NCBI GenBank assembly: GCA_045105115.1
Contig: JBGCDE010000056.1
Span: 1 to 64,000 of the forward strand
Direction of reading: 5' to 3'
Length of the DNA: 64,000 nt
Source: JAUIET01 sp045105115
GTDB lineage: Bacteria > Pseudomonadota > Gammaproteobacteria > Pseudomonadales > JAUIET01
This document shows positions 35,907 to 45,088 of this stretch, piece after piece; the stretch's first letter is position 1, and every line of letters starts with the position of its first letter. Position numbers and translations under genes: made by a program. The notes beneath the pieces are model-generated. The model was not told the DNA's origin, made no database searches, and was given only the letters and a program-made list of their open reading frames with translations.

Positions 35907-36590
35907 ATGAAATTAAAAGCCAGCATCGCATTAGTATCAGCTATGACCTTGGCCGGTTGCGCCACGCAGCCAGGCGAAGACAGAAACAACGCAGCCATTG
36001 GCGCGGCGATTGGCGCCGTAGCCGGTGCAGTGATTGGCGGTCAAACCGACAACGACGGTAATCGTGACCGAGGTGTAATCGCCGGTGCCGTTATTGGTGC
36101 AGCAGCCGGCGCGGGCATTGGCCATCACATGGACAAGCAAGAAGACGAATTTCGTGCCGCTTTAGAAGAAGAAGAACGACGCTCTGAAATTGAGATTGAG
36201 CGAGTACGTGATGACTTACTCAAACTGACCTTCGAGAACGAAGTCACCTTCGACGTTGACAGTGCGGAAGTAAAAACACATTCCTATTCGTCACTCGAGA
36301 AAGTAGCCCAGGTTATGAATAAGTACGGCTCAACTGCTGAGATTGTTGGTCATACCGATTCAACCGGTTCAGACAGTTACAATTTGCAGCTTAGCGAGAA
36401 GCGGGCTTACAGTGTTAAGAACTTTCTGGTTAGCAGTGGAGTACCGGGCAGCATGTTGAGCTACCGCGGACGTGGTGAAGCAGAGCCACGCGCTGCCAAT
36501 GACAATGCCGCAGGTCGGCAACTGAATCGACGGGTTGAGTTGTTTGTACAACCCAGCGATGCGACTCGTAGTAATGTAGTGGGTCGTTAA
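35907..36590 (+). CDS. OmpA-family lipoprotein with glycine-zipper domain
   Basis: GGGAG precedes the ATG at 35907 by about 6 nt; an upstream in-frame ATG at 35865 is rejected. The 227-residue product has a lipobox (MTLAGC), a glycine-zipper region (AAIGAAIGAVAGAVIGG and a second repeat, AGAVIGAAAGAGIG), a coiled linker and a C-terminal OmpA domain (VGHTDSTGSDSYNLQLSEKRA, NRRVE). It should tether the outer membrane to peptidoglycan. The architecture resembles YiaD. The gene ends at a factor-independent terminator. Confidence 0.92.
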   Translation: MKLKASIALVSAMTLAGCATQPGEDRNNAAIGAAIGAVAGAVIGGQTDNDGNRDRGVIAGAVIGAAAGAGIGHHMDKQEDEFRAALEEEERRSEIEIERVRDDLLKLTFENEVTFDVDSAEVKTHSYSSLEKVAQVMNKYGSTAEIVGHTDSTGSDSYNLQLSEKRAYSVKNFLVSSGVPGSMLSYRGRGEAEPRAANDNAAGRQLNRRVELFVQPSDATRSNVVGR

Positions 36591-36608
36591 GGCCATCGAG
36601 CCTGGAGG

Positions 36609-36637
36609 AAGCCCGCTTTATGCGGGCTTTTCTTTTT
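36609..36637 (+). terminator. rho-independent terminator after the OmpA-like gene
   Basis: AAGCCCGC-tttat-GCGGGCTT is followed by TTCTTTTT. It starts 18 nt after the stop and ends 24 bp before the convergent sulfotransferase stop. Confidence 0.9.
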
Positions 36638-36660
36638 GTGGAATCAATTAACGGAGTTGC

Positions 36661-37917
36661 TTACGCATTAAGTGCAGGGAAGGCTTCGAAATAAAAGTCG
36701 AATTGTTGCCGCAGCTCCTCAGGTTCAATACCAAACTGACCTTTAAGGTCGTACACAACGCGCCCATATGACCCTTGATGAGCGTTAACAAACTCACTGA
36801 GTTGTTGACGTGACTGCACGCTCATCTCAAGACCGGCTTTGGCGTAGATTTTTTCAACCATACCAATATCATCTTTAATCAACTGCTTAAACGGAATATC
36901 TATCGTTTGTGCATCTGGCAGGATAGGTCGGTCGCTCGTGCAAGCAGCCAGCAAGTGTTTAATCCGATCGGACCAATACTCTAGTAATTCAGCTGTCAAC
37001 ACACGGTCACGGTTTAAGCGCTGACCGTAAGCAAGCATGGTAATAGCTGACTGAATCACTGCCACTGGATCACGGTGGGTTACAGCAATGGTCGCATCGG
37101 GAAATACTTTGTGTAAAACAGGCAATTGCTCTAAATGCTGCGGGCACTTCAACACCCAGCGATCAGGTTTGTCGTTATCACGCTGTTGCCACGTCAGCAA
37201 CTTCAAAACATCTCGCATGTACTCGTATTGGTAGGTTTGATCTTCCGCGTAGTAGTGATCGCGCCAACGAGGTGAAAAACTCAGCCACTCATAATTATAG
37301 GAACCGAAGTTAGGACCCATCAATTCGAGCTCTTCGTGAATGTGCTCAGGATTCATCGGATGCATTGCCGCCAGTAAGGGCACCATCACCTGACTGGTCT
37401 CCCAGGCATCCGCACAACGTTGAAAGCGTGGATCAGTGCCATCTGCTAGCAAACCCTCACCGGGCATTGGTACCGGCTCGTAGCTTTCCCATAATGGCAG
37501 CGATCGCAATCTGGAATCTGCAGCCATCAAATTCAGCAAATGGGTTGTACCCGATCTAGGCAGGCCGGCAACGATAATCGGTTTTTCAATTTGAATATCG
37601 TGTATTTCCGGGTGCTGATTAAACTCGTTTTGAATCAGCAAACGGCTACAGGCGTGTTGCAGTAACTTATTGCGCAAGGAAAGCCGGCCGATTCCGTTTA
37701 ATCCAGAATCGCTATTCCACTCATCACACAATAGATCCAGGCGTTCCAGAAAATCCTTATCACCCCAGTCGTCAAGACCGGTTTTTTCTTCAGCCTCATT
37801 GAGAATCGAATCGCGTGTTAGCTCGACACTGAGCGTTTTTCCGTAGTCTACGGCCGCCTGTTGAATCTCACTTAGAACGGGATGAGCAAGGTCTGTTATA
37901 TGAATATCATTACTCAT
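36661..37917 (-). CDS. PAPS-dependent sulfotransferase family protein
   Basis: The 418-residue protein carries the 5'-phosphosulfate loop AGLPRSGTTHLLNL (PRSGTT at 120-125) and a 3'-phosphate region in ATIAVTHRDPVAVIQSAITM. It belongs to the bacterial sulfotransferase-3-like group often annotated simply as sulfotransferase. The acceptor cannot be told; the group includes enzymes acting on lipids and small molecules. It is 14 bp downstream of the alkylsulfatase-like gene, so they are probably one transcript with opposite chemistry on sulfate esters. Confidence 0.85.
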   Translation of the reverse strand: MSNDIHITDLAHPVLSEIQQAAVDYGKTLSVELTRDSILNEAEEKTGLDDWGDKDFLERLDLLCDEWNSDSGLNGIGRLSLRNKLLQHACSRLLIQNEFNQHPEIHDIQIEKPIIVAGLPRSGTTHLLNLMAADSRLRSLPLWESYEPVPMPGEGLLADGTDPRFQRCADAWETSQVMVPLLAAMHPMNPEHIHEELELMGPNFGSYNYEWLSFSPRWRDHYYAEDQTYQYEYMRDVLKLLTWQQRDNDKPDRWVLKCPQHLEQLPVLHKVFPDATIAVTHRDPVAVIQSAITMLAYGQRLNRDRVLTAELLEYWSDRIKHLLAACTSDRPILPDAQTIDIPFKQLIKDDIGMVEKIYAKAGLEMSVQSRQQLSEFVNAHQGSYGRVVYDLKGQFGIEPEELRQQFDFYFEAFPALNA

Positions 37918-37931
37918 GACAATGCTCGGTA

Positions 37932-39215
37932 TTACTTAAACGCCAAGGCGTCAGTTTTGCCACCTTCTAATAATTTTATTTGATTTTCCAACCAACCTTC
38001 CAACCAAAAATTATCCGCATCTGGTAACAATAGTGAATGCACTTCCACCGCTAACTCTACTGCCGAATCATACTGCGGGTGCTCAGTGAATATGATGTCG
38101 AGTAGATGCAAACACTGTTCAAGCTCACCGTTATTGCGTTTTTGTTGCGCACGCTCAAGCAAGGCATCCACTCCGGCAAGCTCTAACAAGTCTTTATGTA
38201 CGCTAGACTGCGGCACTGAGTACAATTCAGTCGTAGACCGGTGATGAAACCAACCGGCATAGTGCTCCCAAATAGCACGAATACTCCAGGAAACCTTGCC
38301 GTATCCCTGCCCCAATTCAAGTTCCGCTGGCAACTGAATCGCTTGCATTAAAGTATGCAAGTCCTTCCCTTCATTCATACCCTTGACTGTTTCGTCATGC
38401 ACATACAAAACAGCGTCTCGAAATACAGTAAGCTCGGTTTCGATCAACTCGGTACCAATCACTGGTGCATGGTGCCCGTAAAGAATGGTCTCGGCCTTAA
38501 GATCCAATACTGTTTGTGCTGCAGCAGCGCACACTAGAGCATCACGATAGCGATCACCGCGTATGGTTACCAAGTTTGGAAAATGGCCAAACGGGCACCC
38601 AAATAAATTACCTGTCAGGCAGATCTTATGCTGTGGCAACCAAACCACCAATGAATCATTTGTTTCCGCGCCCTTCGCTGCTATCAGCACAAAATCTACG
38701 CCGCCTAATGAAAACTCGTAGCGGTCGTCAAAATAAATATCGGCCGTTGGACGATCTTGTGGATTAATATCGGTGTAGCCTTGCTCAGCGTAGTAGGAGA
38801 AATCACGAATGAAGGCGTCTTTGAAACGAAACGCAGAACGGGCACCCCGAAATGCTTGCAAGCGGCCATCATACGTCTGATGCTCCTCATTATCAGACTG
38901 CGCTATGTATTGCAGACCAGGATTGCGATCACGAAAAAACTGCACGCCCCCCACATGGTCAACATGCCCTTGGGTCGTTATCACATACTTGATTGAGTCA
39001 GTGGCCGAACTGTACTTTTCATAGTTACTAAAATGCACAGGCGCTTCATAACCCATACCTGTGTTAACCAGCACGTTGCCTTCTGCGGTTTCAATCAGAT
39101 AGCTATTGGAGTTACCCTCTGACATCACAATGAAGTCGTTGATACGCTCAGCTTCAAAGCGAGCTGAATGCGGGCCGTAAGGTCTGGATTTATAGATTGG
39201 TGTTCTCATATTCAT
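37932..39215 (-). CDS. alkylsulfatase-like metallo-beta-lactamase-fold hydrolase
   Basis: The 427-residue protein has an MBL domain (SYLIETAEGNVLVNTG; QGHVDHVGG at 82-90; LYGHHAPVIG) followed by an alkylsulfatase dimerisation-type region (VSWSIRAIWEHYAGWFHHRS). The order matches SdsA1-type secondary alkylsulfatases, but the C-terminal SCP2 domain is absent. The first ligand of the HxHxDH motif is Gln82, giving QxHxDH, and one expected metal-binding Glu is not obvious. GOB-type lactamases also use Gln at this site. No signal peptide is visible. AAGG gives better spacing to Met3 (39209). Confidence 0.75.
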   Translation of the reverse strand: MNMRTPIYKSRPYGPHSARFEAERINDFIVMSEGNSNSYLIETAEGNVLVNTGMGYEAPVHFSNYEKYSSATDSIKYVITTQGHVDHVGGVQFFRDRNPGLQYIAQSDNEEHQTYDGRLQAFRGARSAFRFKDAFIRDFSYYAEQGYTDINPQDRPTADIYFDDRYEFSLGGVDFVLIAAKGAETNDSLVVWLPQHKICLTGNLFGCPFGHFPNLVTIRGDRYRDALVCAAAAQTVLDLKAETILYGHHAPVIGTELIETELTVFRDAVLYVHDETVKGMNEGKDLHTLMQAIQLPAELELGQGYGKVSWSIRAIWEHYAGWFHHRSTTELYSVPQSSVHKDLLELAGVDALLERAQQKRNNGELEQCLHLLDIIFTEHPQYDSAVELAVEVHSLLLPDADNFWLEGWLENQIKLLEGGKTDALAFK

Positions 39216-39256
39216 ACCTTACTGCAAAACGCATTCAGCGCCAGCTTAATTCGCGG

Positions 39257-40717
39257 TTAGAACTTGGTGCGCACCGTATAACTCAATGTGTTGCTACTTT
39301 CGGCAGGCACTTTGATTCGCCATTCGGCGGTTCCAGCCGCGCGCTTGGTGTGCTTGGCGCTTTGCTTCAGCATTTCCCAGTCGCCGGGGATCGGTTCTCT
39401 TACAACTACCGTCACCGCTTCGTCTTTGGCGTTTTTGAGCTTGATCTCAAAGCTGGAATCATAGACATTTTTCGACATTATCCGCTCAACCACTTTGAAA
39501 TTGGTTTGCTTTTTGTCGGCTGTTACATCAAAGGATTCGCCAAGTTTGAGACGAATATTCTCTTTCTTCGGTGTATGGTCAATTCTGTCTTCACCAACAA
39601 ACTGCGCATTGCCATTTGAATCACGTTTATAAACCCGAACAACCCCTTTAGGCAGCGGCATACCAAGGCCGTCTTTTTTCTCATTGTTAAAGTGCACATA
39701 AACGCCAAGCTTCATCTTTTGGCCTATGTCACCATAACTAGAGTGATAGTAATAATTGCTACCCTGCAACACCAATTCTTTCTTCACAGGAATATTATCT
39801 GCGCTCAACAACGAGACTTGTTTTTTCTGCTTGTCCGCAATTGTTGTTGGCCGATTCAAGGTATAAAGATGGTATTCAAAAAGACTCTCTTCGCTCATAC
39901 CCTGGTCCATGCTACTTTCAGCCATGGCCATCATTTCTTTACGCATACGCACATGCTGCACCTGCGGCTGAACCTGATTCACATCACCGGCTACCAGCTG
40001 CATTTTGGCATTGTTATAAGACGCACCACTGGTATTGTTTAAAGTGACCCAACCCAGCAAGTCCAGTCGGTTATCATCTTTATTCAGCTCAGCTACGTAG
40101 TCTGCCTGCCAAGACAAACCTCCAGTCAAATAACTAAGCTCAACGTTTTGCTTACCCGCTGTTTTGTTGTTTAGCTGTATCGACAGTGTGGGCTGATCCC
40201 GGAGATTACTTGGAACATCAGCAAAGATGATTCGCCCACCCGGGTTCGTTTCAATACGATCACCAATACGAACAACTACACCGTTCTGTGTGCTAAGCAC
40301 AGTTGCTTCTTCAATAGTTTCCTTACCCGTAGCCGGATTCATACGCGCAATCTGCACAGTGCGGCCGGTGTATTTCTCCAACAACTTTTGCGGCGTGAGT
40401 AAATCAAAATCAAAATTCTGTTCAATCACACGCAAACTGCGGTCAACCGTAGTATTGCGAAGCATGGCTGTTTCAGGACGCATACGCGCGCTCACACCAC
40501 GAAACGCAAGTGCGTTGTCACCCTTGGGCAGAACAATCGAACGCTTGTCTTTTACCAGCGCGAGATTCTCGTTATAAATTGTTACAGCAACGGCCTGTTG
40601 GTCATCTAATGAACTGGTAATTTCGTCATCTGCTGCCACACCTTGTGATACACCAACCATAACCGCACCTGCTACTCCTGCCGCAATTGAACGTTTCTTT
40701 GCTGTATTGAAAACCAT
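39257..40717 (-). CDS. DUF4139 domain-containing periplasmic protein
   Basis: The 486-residue product starts with a signal peptide (AAGVAGAVMVGVSQGVAADD) and matches DUF4139 proteins (VTIYNENLALVKDKRSI; YLTGGLSWQADYVAELN). These are beta-rich conserved proteins of unknown function, often associated with mucoidy-like or envelope annotations. AAGGAG precedes the ATG by about 6 nt. The upstream 347-bp gap holds palindromic copy D and little else. Confidence 0.85.
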   Translation of the reverse strand: MVFNTAKKRSIAAGVAGAVMVGVSQGVAADDEITSSLDDQQAVAVTIYNENLALVKDKRSIVLPKGDNALAFRGVSARMRPETAMLRNTTVDRSLRVIEQNFDFDLLTPQKLLEKYTGRTVQIARMNPATGKETIEEATVLSTQNGVVVRIGDRIETNPGGRIIFADVPSNLRDQPTLSIQLNNKTAGKQNVELSYLTGGLSWQADYVAELNKDDNRLDLLGWVTLNNTSGASYNNAKMQLVAGDVNQVQPQVQHVRMRKEMMAMAESSMDQGMSEESLFEYHLYTLNRPTTIADKQKKQVSLLSADNIPVKKELVLQGSNYYYHSSYGDIGQKMKLGVYVHFNNEKKDGLGMPLPKGVVRVYKRDSNGNAQFVGEDRIDHTPKKENIRLKLGESFDVTADKKQTNFKVVERIMSKNVYDSSFEIKLKNAKDEAVTVVVREPIPGDWEMLKQSAKHTKRAAGTAEWRIKVPAESSNTLSYTVRTKF

Positions 40718-40926
40718 GAATATCTCCTTGTTGAGTGTCTACATAGCTTTAACGCAGCATATCCAAATAAGGGGTTAAGGGCCACGAAAAAACTCATTGC
40801 TCTTGGTCGGCCGCGTCTTGATTTTCTGATCGAGAACGGTATTGCGTGCAGTACCTCAGTGCCACACCCAACTCTGTAAAAATTTGTAAAGTAGAAAAAC
40901 TGAAATTTTAATGTGGCAGGTTTTAA

Positions 40927-41036
40927 GGCAGAGGTCGTTACCCCATGTGCCAGACTGTTGAAAAGAGGGACCTTTTCAACAAGCCCCCATGGATGGGTTT
41001 ACGGCGTGTCTGGCACATGGGGTAACGGCCTCTGCC
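40927..41036 (-). repeat. palindromic element copy D, reverse orientation
   Basis: Arms 40927-40954 and 41009-41036 pair at 27 of 28 positions. The centre 40955-41008 is again 54 nt. Its inner hairpin is a perfect 9-bp stem (GTTGAAAAG/CTTTTCAAC), where other copies have a two-base mismatch. Read on the minus strand it lies 28 nt after the LLM gene stop. The rest of the gap 40718-41064 shows no gene. Confidence 0.85.
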
Positions 41037-41064
41037 GAACTACGGAGCACTTTTTCCATCACAT

Positions 41065-41937
41065 TCAAGAAAACTGAGAAATAGTCTCCTCACCAAACCG
41101 CTTAATACTGTCCACCTTCTGCTCAAGCGTAGCCTCCGGCCCCGCACTAAACATCCACGGCATAGTAGTCAAGGTACTCAAGCCTTCATCAGCCAGCATT
41201 TTGTAATCATCAACACCAAACGCATCCATCGGCCCAAAACTCAGCATTTTGAAATCATCCAAACTGCCTCCCGCTTCCACCCGATATTTTTTTGCCTTGC
41301 CCATAAGCTCAACAAGCTCCTGCTTGGTATGCAGATCTGCAATCCAGCCATCATTACGAGCCGCACGTCGCATGGCAGGCTCTGAGAAACCGCCCACGTA
41401 AATCGGAATATGCTGCTCAGGATAGGGATGCATACGCACACCAGGCAGATCATAAAATTCACCCTTATGCTCCACCATTTCCCCAGTCCAGAGTTTGCGC
41501 ATTACCTCTATCATTTCATCCGCCCGTTTACCACGGCGCGCAAATGGCTGCTCTCCGGCCGCAAACTCTTCAGGCATCCAACCCATTCCTATACCAAGTG
41601 CCAATCGATAGTCACTCATCACTGCCGCAGTAGCCAGTATTTTGGCTACATGCACCGGGTTACGCGCCGGCAGCACATACACATTGGTGTAGAACTTCAG
41701 TTTTTGGGTTACGGCCGCCATAGACGCCACAGCAATCCAGGGATCTGGGAAATCGTCCGTCTCAGTAAAGCGCGGCACGCCGTCTTCGGTATACGGGTAT
41801 GGTTTAGACAAGGTTTTCGGGTAAATCAAATGATCTGACAGGGTGGCATAGGTAAAGCCCGCTTCGTCGGCCGCCTTAGCAAGCGCCTGATATTCTGATG
41901 GTGCGCAAAAACTGATTGATAAACCAAATTCCAACAT
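41065..41937 (-). CDS. LLM-class (luciferase-like) flavin-dependent oxidoreductase
   Basis: The ATG at 41937 (GAGAG upstream) gives 290 residues; a TTG four codons earlier is the alternative. It matches the TIGR03619-type LLM group: LEFGLSISFCAPSEYQALAKAADEAGF, RLALGIGMGWMPEEF, PIYVGGFSEPAMRRAAR. Such enzymes use FMN or F420; no F420 genes are in the window, so the cofactor is open. It is divergent from the symporter gene at 42076, 138 bp away. Confidence 0.85.
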   Translation of the reverse strand: MLEFGLSISFCAPSEYQALAKAADEAGFTYATLSDHLIYPKTLSKPYPYTEDGVPRFTETDDFPDPWIAVASMAAVTQKLKFYTNVYVLPARNPVHVAKILATAAVMSDYRLALGIGMGWMPEEFAAGEQPFARRGKRADEMIEVMRKLWTGEMVEHKGEFYDLPGVRMHPYPEQHIPIYVGGFSEPAMRRAARNDGWIADLHTKQELVELMGKAKKYRVEAGGSLDDFKMLSFGPMDAFGVDDYKMLADEGLSTLTTMPWMFSAGPEATLEQKVDSIKRFGEETISQFS

Positions 41938-42075
41938 ACTGACTCTCAAATACTGGCTGAGCCTGCATGGTACTCAATCCATCGTGCATGCGACGCAATC
42001 CTTGCCAATCGGAAATGATCTGGCGTTTACTCTCAGGTCTGGTTAATCTGCAGGAAGTGAGCAGGAGAGAAACCT

Positions 42076-43482
42076 TTGAGCCCAGTAGATATAACAATAA
42101 TTGTCAGCTATTTTTTACTGATGCTGGCCCTGGGTTGGTACGCCAGCCGCCAACAGCAATCTGTGGAAGATTATTATGTGGCCGGCGGCCGACTCGGTCG
42201 CTTTTCCATCGCCTGCGTATGGTTTGCATCATGGATTGGCGGCGCGGCTGTGGTGGGTGTGGCCGACAAGGCTTATGAGCTAGGAATTTCCGGCGTCTGG
42301 TACGTGGCAGCAATGGCAATAGGCTGCCTGGCATTTGGTTTGTTTTTTGCAGCTCGCGTGAAACGCCTGGGTACGCAGCACAATCTTCTTACCTATCCTG
42401 ATCTAATTGAACTGCGCTATGACAGCCGCACGCGAATTGTAGCCACTGTTACTACTGTACTTGCATTCATCGCCTATGCAGCGGGTCAACTTGCTGCTGC
42501 CGCGGGAATATTGCATACGCTGTTGGGCATAGACTACGGAACAGCGCTGCTGTTATCGGGCACAGTAATAGTGTTATACACCGCAACCGGGGGCTATCTT
42601 GCCATTACCTACACAGATTGGGTGCAGGTTATCTTACTATTTGTTGGCATAGTGCTCATAGGTGTACCCATTGCCATTTCCCAAGGTGGCGATTGGACGG
42701 CAATGAATAACACGCTGCCGGCGAGCCATTTTGAATTAGGCAATTGGGGCTGGGGGGCTATTGCGGCTTTGGTGGTTTCATTGTCACTAAGCTTTTTCAC
42801 CGCCATGGACAGTTACACACGCATGTTTGCGGCAAAGGATGAACGAACCGCCAAGCAAGGAACCTTGTTAACCGTCGCTTTGTTACTGCCGATTGCAATC
42901 GGCGCAACCTGGTTAGGCATGGCCGCCGCCACTTTGTTTCCAGGGCTGGAAAACAACAGCGATGTGTTGACTACGTTTATTGTGCAAACCTTTCCAATCG
43001 GTCTCAAGGGATTAGTTCTGGTTGGGCTTTTGGCCGCACTAATGTCGACGGCAGATATTTGCATACTTACAGCGTCGGCCAATCTCACTCGTGACGTTTA
43101 TCAGCGCTATATCAATCCTGAGGTTAAACCGGATCGCTTGCTGCGCATAAGCATGCTGACATCATTGGCGGTGGGTGTATTAGCCGCACTAATGGCCTGG
43201 CAGCTGCAGGACGTGGTGAGTATTCTTTTGCTTGGTTTCACTATAAATTCTGCAGCCTTATTTATTCCCAGCCTGGCCATGGTCTATTTTAGTAAATGGA
43301 ATTCGAATGCGGCATTCTGGAGCATCAGCTTGTCGCTATTAGTTGTGGTGATCTGGAGTATTGCAACGCGATTTGACGGTTTTCCTCTAGGGCATATCGA
43401 TGCGCTGTGGCCCGGCTTAATGGTTTCCTTCGTGGTGTTTGGATTGTTGAATCGAAATAGTCCAACCGCCGCTGTATTATAA
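42076..43482 (+). CDS. sodium:solute symporter family protein
   Basis: The 468-residue protein has about 13 hydrophobic helices and the SSS signatures (SVEDYYVAGGRLGRFS; ATGGYLAITYTDWVQVILL). The start is TTG at 42076, supported by AGGAGAG at 8-nt spacing; no closer ATG keeps the first helix. It lies 33 bp before the ThDP enzyme gene, suggesting import of that pathway's substrate, perhaps a carboxylate. Confidence 0.88.
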   Translation: MSPVDITIIVSYFLLMLALGWYASRQQQSVEDYYVAGGRLGRFSIACVWFASWIGGAAVVGVADKAYELGISGVWYVAAMAIGCLAFGLFFAARVKRLGTQHNLLTYPDLIELRYDSRTRIVATVTTVLAFIAYAAGQLAAAAGILHTLLGIDYGTALLLSGTVIVLYTATGGYLAITYTDWVQVILLFVGIVLIGVPIAISQGGDWTAMNNTLPASHFELGNWGWGAIAALVVSLSLSFFTAMDSYTRMFAAKDERTAKQGTLLTVALLLPIAIGATWLGMAAATLFPGLENNSDVLTTFIVQTFPIGLKGLVLVGLLAALMSTADICILTASANLTRDVYQRYINPEVKPDRLLRISMLTSLAVGVLAALMAWQLQDVVSILLLGFTINSAALFIPSLAMVYFSKWNSNAAFWSISLSLLVVVIWSIATRFDGFPLGHIDALWPGLMVSFVVFGLLNRNSPTAAVL

Positions 43483-43515
43483 GAAGCCGAATATCTTCAT
43501 TCATAAAGAGAAATC

Positions 43516-45078
43516 ATGAACGGCGCAGAAAGTCTGATCAAAACCCTGGTAAGCAATGGCGTAGAAGTCTGCTTTAGTAATCCTGGCACATCGGAGATGC
43601 ATTTTGTTGCGGCTCTGGATGAAGTTGAGGGTATGCGCTGCGTACTAGCGCTGTTTGAAGGTGTGGCAAGCGGTGCGGCCGATGGTTACGCGCGAATGGC
43701 TGGTAAACCTGCGGCTACCTTATTGCATCTGGGGCCTGGGCTCGGTAATGCGTGGGCAAATATTCATAACGCAAGCAAAGGCAATGTGCCAATGATTAAT
43801 ATCATTGGCGACCACGCCAGTTATCACCTTCAATACGACGCACCACTAACCTCAGATTTACACGGTTTGGCCGCATCAATCTCAGACACGGTAATAGCCT
43901 CTCAATCATCCGCTGAAATCGCGCACGACGCCGCTGATGCACTAGCGGCTGTAGCAGACAACAAAGTCGCCAGTCTCATTTTGCCGGCCGATGTTTCCTG
44001 GAGTGACAATCCGTCGCCATTACCACCTACTGTTCCAACGCCCACGCCTGCCAAAATCGATTCCGACAAAATACAGCGGGCCGCCGAGCTACTGAAAAAC
44101 AGTAAGACCGGAATGTTGTTTGTTGGCGGGCAAGTGTCTGTTGAGCTGGGCCATGAGCTGAGCCGCATTAGCCAGGTGACTGGCTGTAGAATTTGCCTGG
44201 AAACGTTCCCCACGCGAGTGAGTCGTGGTGCTGGCAGCGCAAAAATGGAAAAACTGCCGTATCTGGCCGAGATGGCGATTGACCATATTAAAGAAGTTGA
44301 TGCGCTAATTTTAATCGGCGCACCTGCACCTGTGTCTTTCTTTGCCTACCCCAATGTTCCGAGTGTTATACAGTCAGACACGTGCACTGTTCTTGAGTTG
44401 TGTTCTGCCGGCACTGATGTGCTTACAAACACCAAGGCTTTAGTGAATGCGCTCAACGCGGAAGCTGCTGAGCCTGCTCTCAACACAGAGCAACTGCCGC
44501 AATTGCCGAGCGGTGACCTGGATGCAATGACGCTGGCGCAATCACTCGCAGCACTAATACCAGAAAACGCGATTGTTGTTGATGAAGGTGCAACCACCGG
44601 CCTTGCCTGCTACCCATTTACCGAGCAAGCGAAGCCGCATGATTGGCTAAGCCTGACCGGCGGCTCTATTGGTTTTGGTCTGCCCTGCGCAGTAGGTGCG
44701 GCGATAGCGTGCCCGGATCGCAAAGTAATTTGCCTTGAAGGCGACGGCAGTGCGATGTACACCATCCAGGCACTCTGGACAATGGTACGCGAACAGCTGG
44801 ACGTAACCGTGGTGATTTGCAATAACAGCAAATACAATATTCTTGAATTGGAATTTGCGCGCACCGGTGCGCGTGGCGGTGTACCCGGTGACAAAGCCGC
44901 CTCCATGATGGACATAAGCAATCCGTCTATGGACTTTGCAGAAATGGCCAGAGGCTTTGGCATGCAAGCCAGCAGGGCAACTACCGCCGAGGAATTCTCC
45001 AGCCAGTTAGCACACGCTCTTGAATCAACTGGCCCAACATTGATTGACGCTGTTGTACCTTGTATGAAGCTAGGATAG
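43516..45078 (+). CDS. ThDP-dependent enzyme, benzoylformate-decarboxylase/acetolactate-synthase-like
   Basis: The 520-residue protein has the three-domain ThDP fold. Glu48 (ALFEGV) is the cofactor-activating glutamate, GDG at 409-411 and NNSKYN at 436-441 bind Mg-diphosphate. His71 (LLHLGPGLGN) aligns with the catalytic His70 of benzoylformate decarboxylase, though the Ser26 position is Thr (NPGTSE). It is therefore more like a 2-keto acid decarboxylase than a biosynthetic acetolactate synthase, and no regulatory subunit is adjacent. The next gene, 10 bp away, is a 2-hydroxyacid dehydrogenase that could make its keto acid. Confidence 0.8.
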   Translation: MNGAESLIKTLVSNGVEVCFSNPGTSEMHFVAALDEVEGMRCVLALFEGVASGAADGYARMAGKPAATLLHLGPGLGNAWANIHNASKGNVPMINIIGDHASYHLQYDAPLTSDLHGLAASISDTVIASQSSAEIAHDAADALAAVADNKVASLILPADVSWSDNPSPLPPTVPTPTPAKIDSDKIQRAAELLKNSKTGMLFVGGQVSVELGHELSRISQVTGCRICLETFPTRVSRGAGSAKMEKLPYLAEMAIDHIKEVDALILIGAPAPVSFFAYPNVPSVIQSDTCTVLELCSAGTDVLTNTKALVNALNAEAAEPALNTEQLPQLPSGDLDAMTLAQSLAALIPENAIVVDEGATTGLACYPFTEQAKPHDWLSLTGGSIGFGLPCAVGAAIACPDRKVICLEGDGSAMYTIQALWTMVREQLDVTVVICNNSKYNILELEFARTGARGGVPGDKAASMMDISNPSMDFAEMARGFGMQASRATTAEEFSSQLAHALESTGPTLIDAVVPCMKLG

Positions 45079-45088
45079 AAAAGTCTAA

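Noticed and set aside
40927..41036. Ordinary rho-independent terminator
   Set aside because: The loop is 54 nt and structured, and no T-tract follows either arm.
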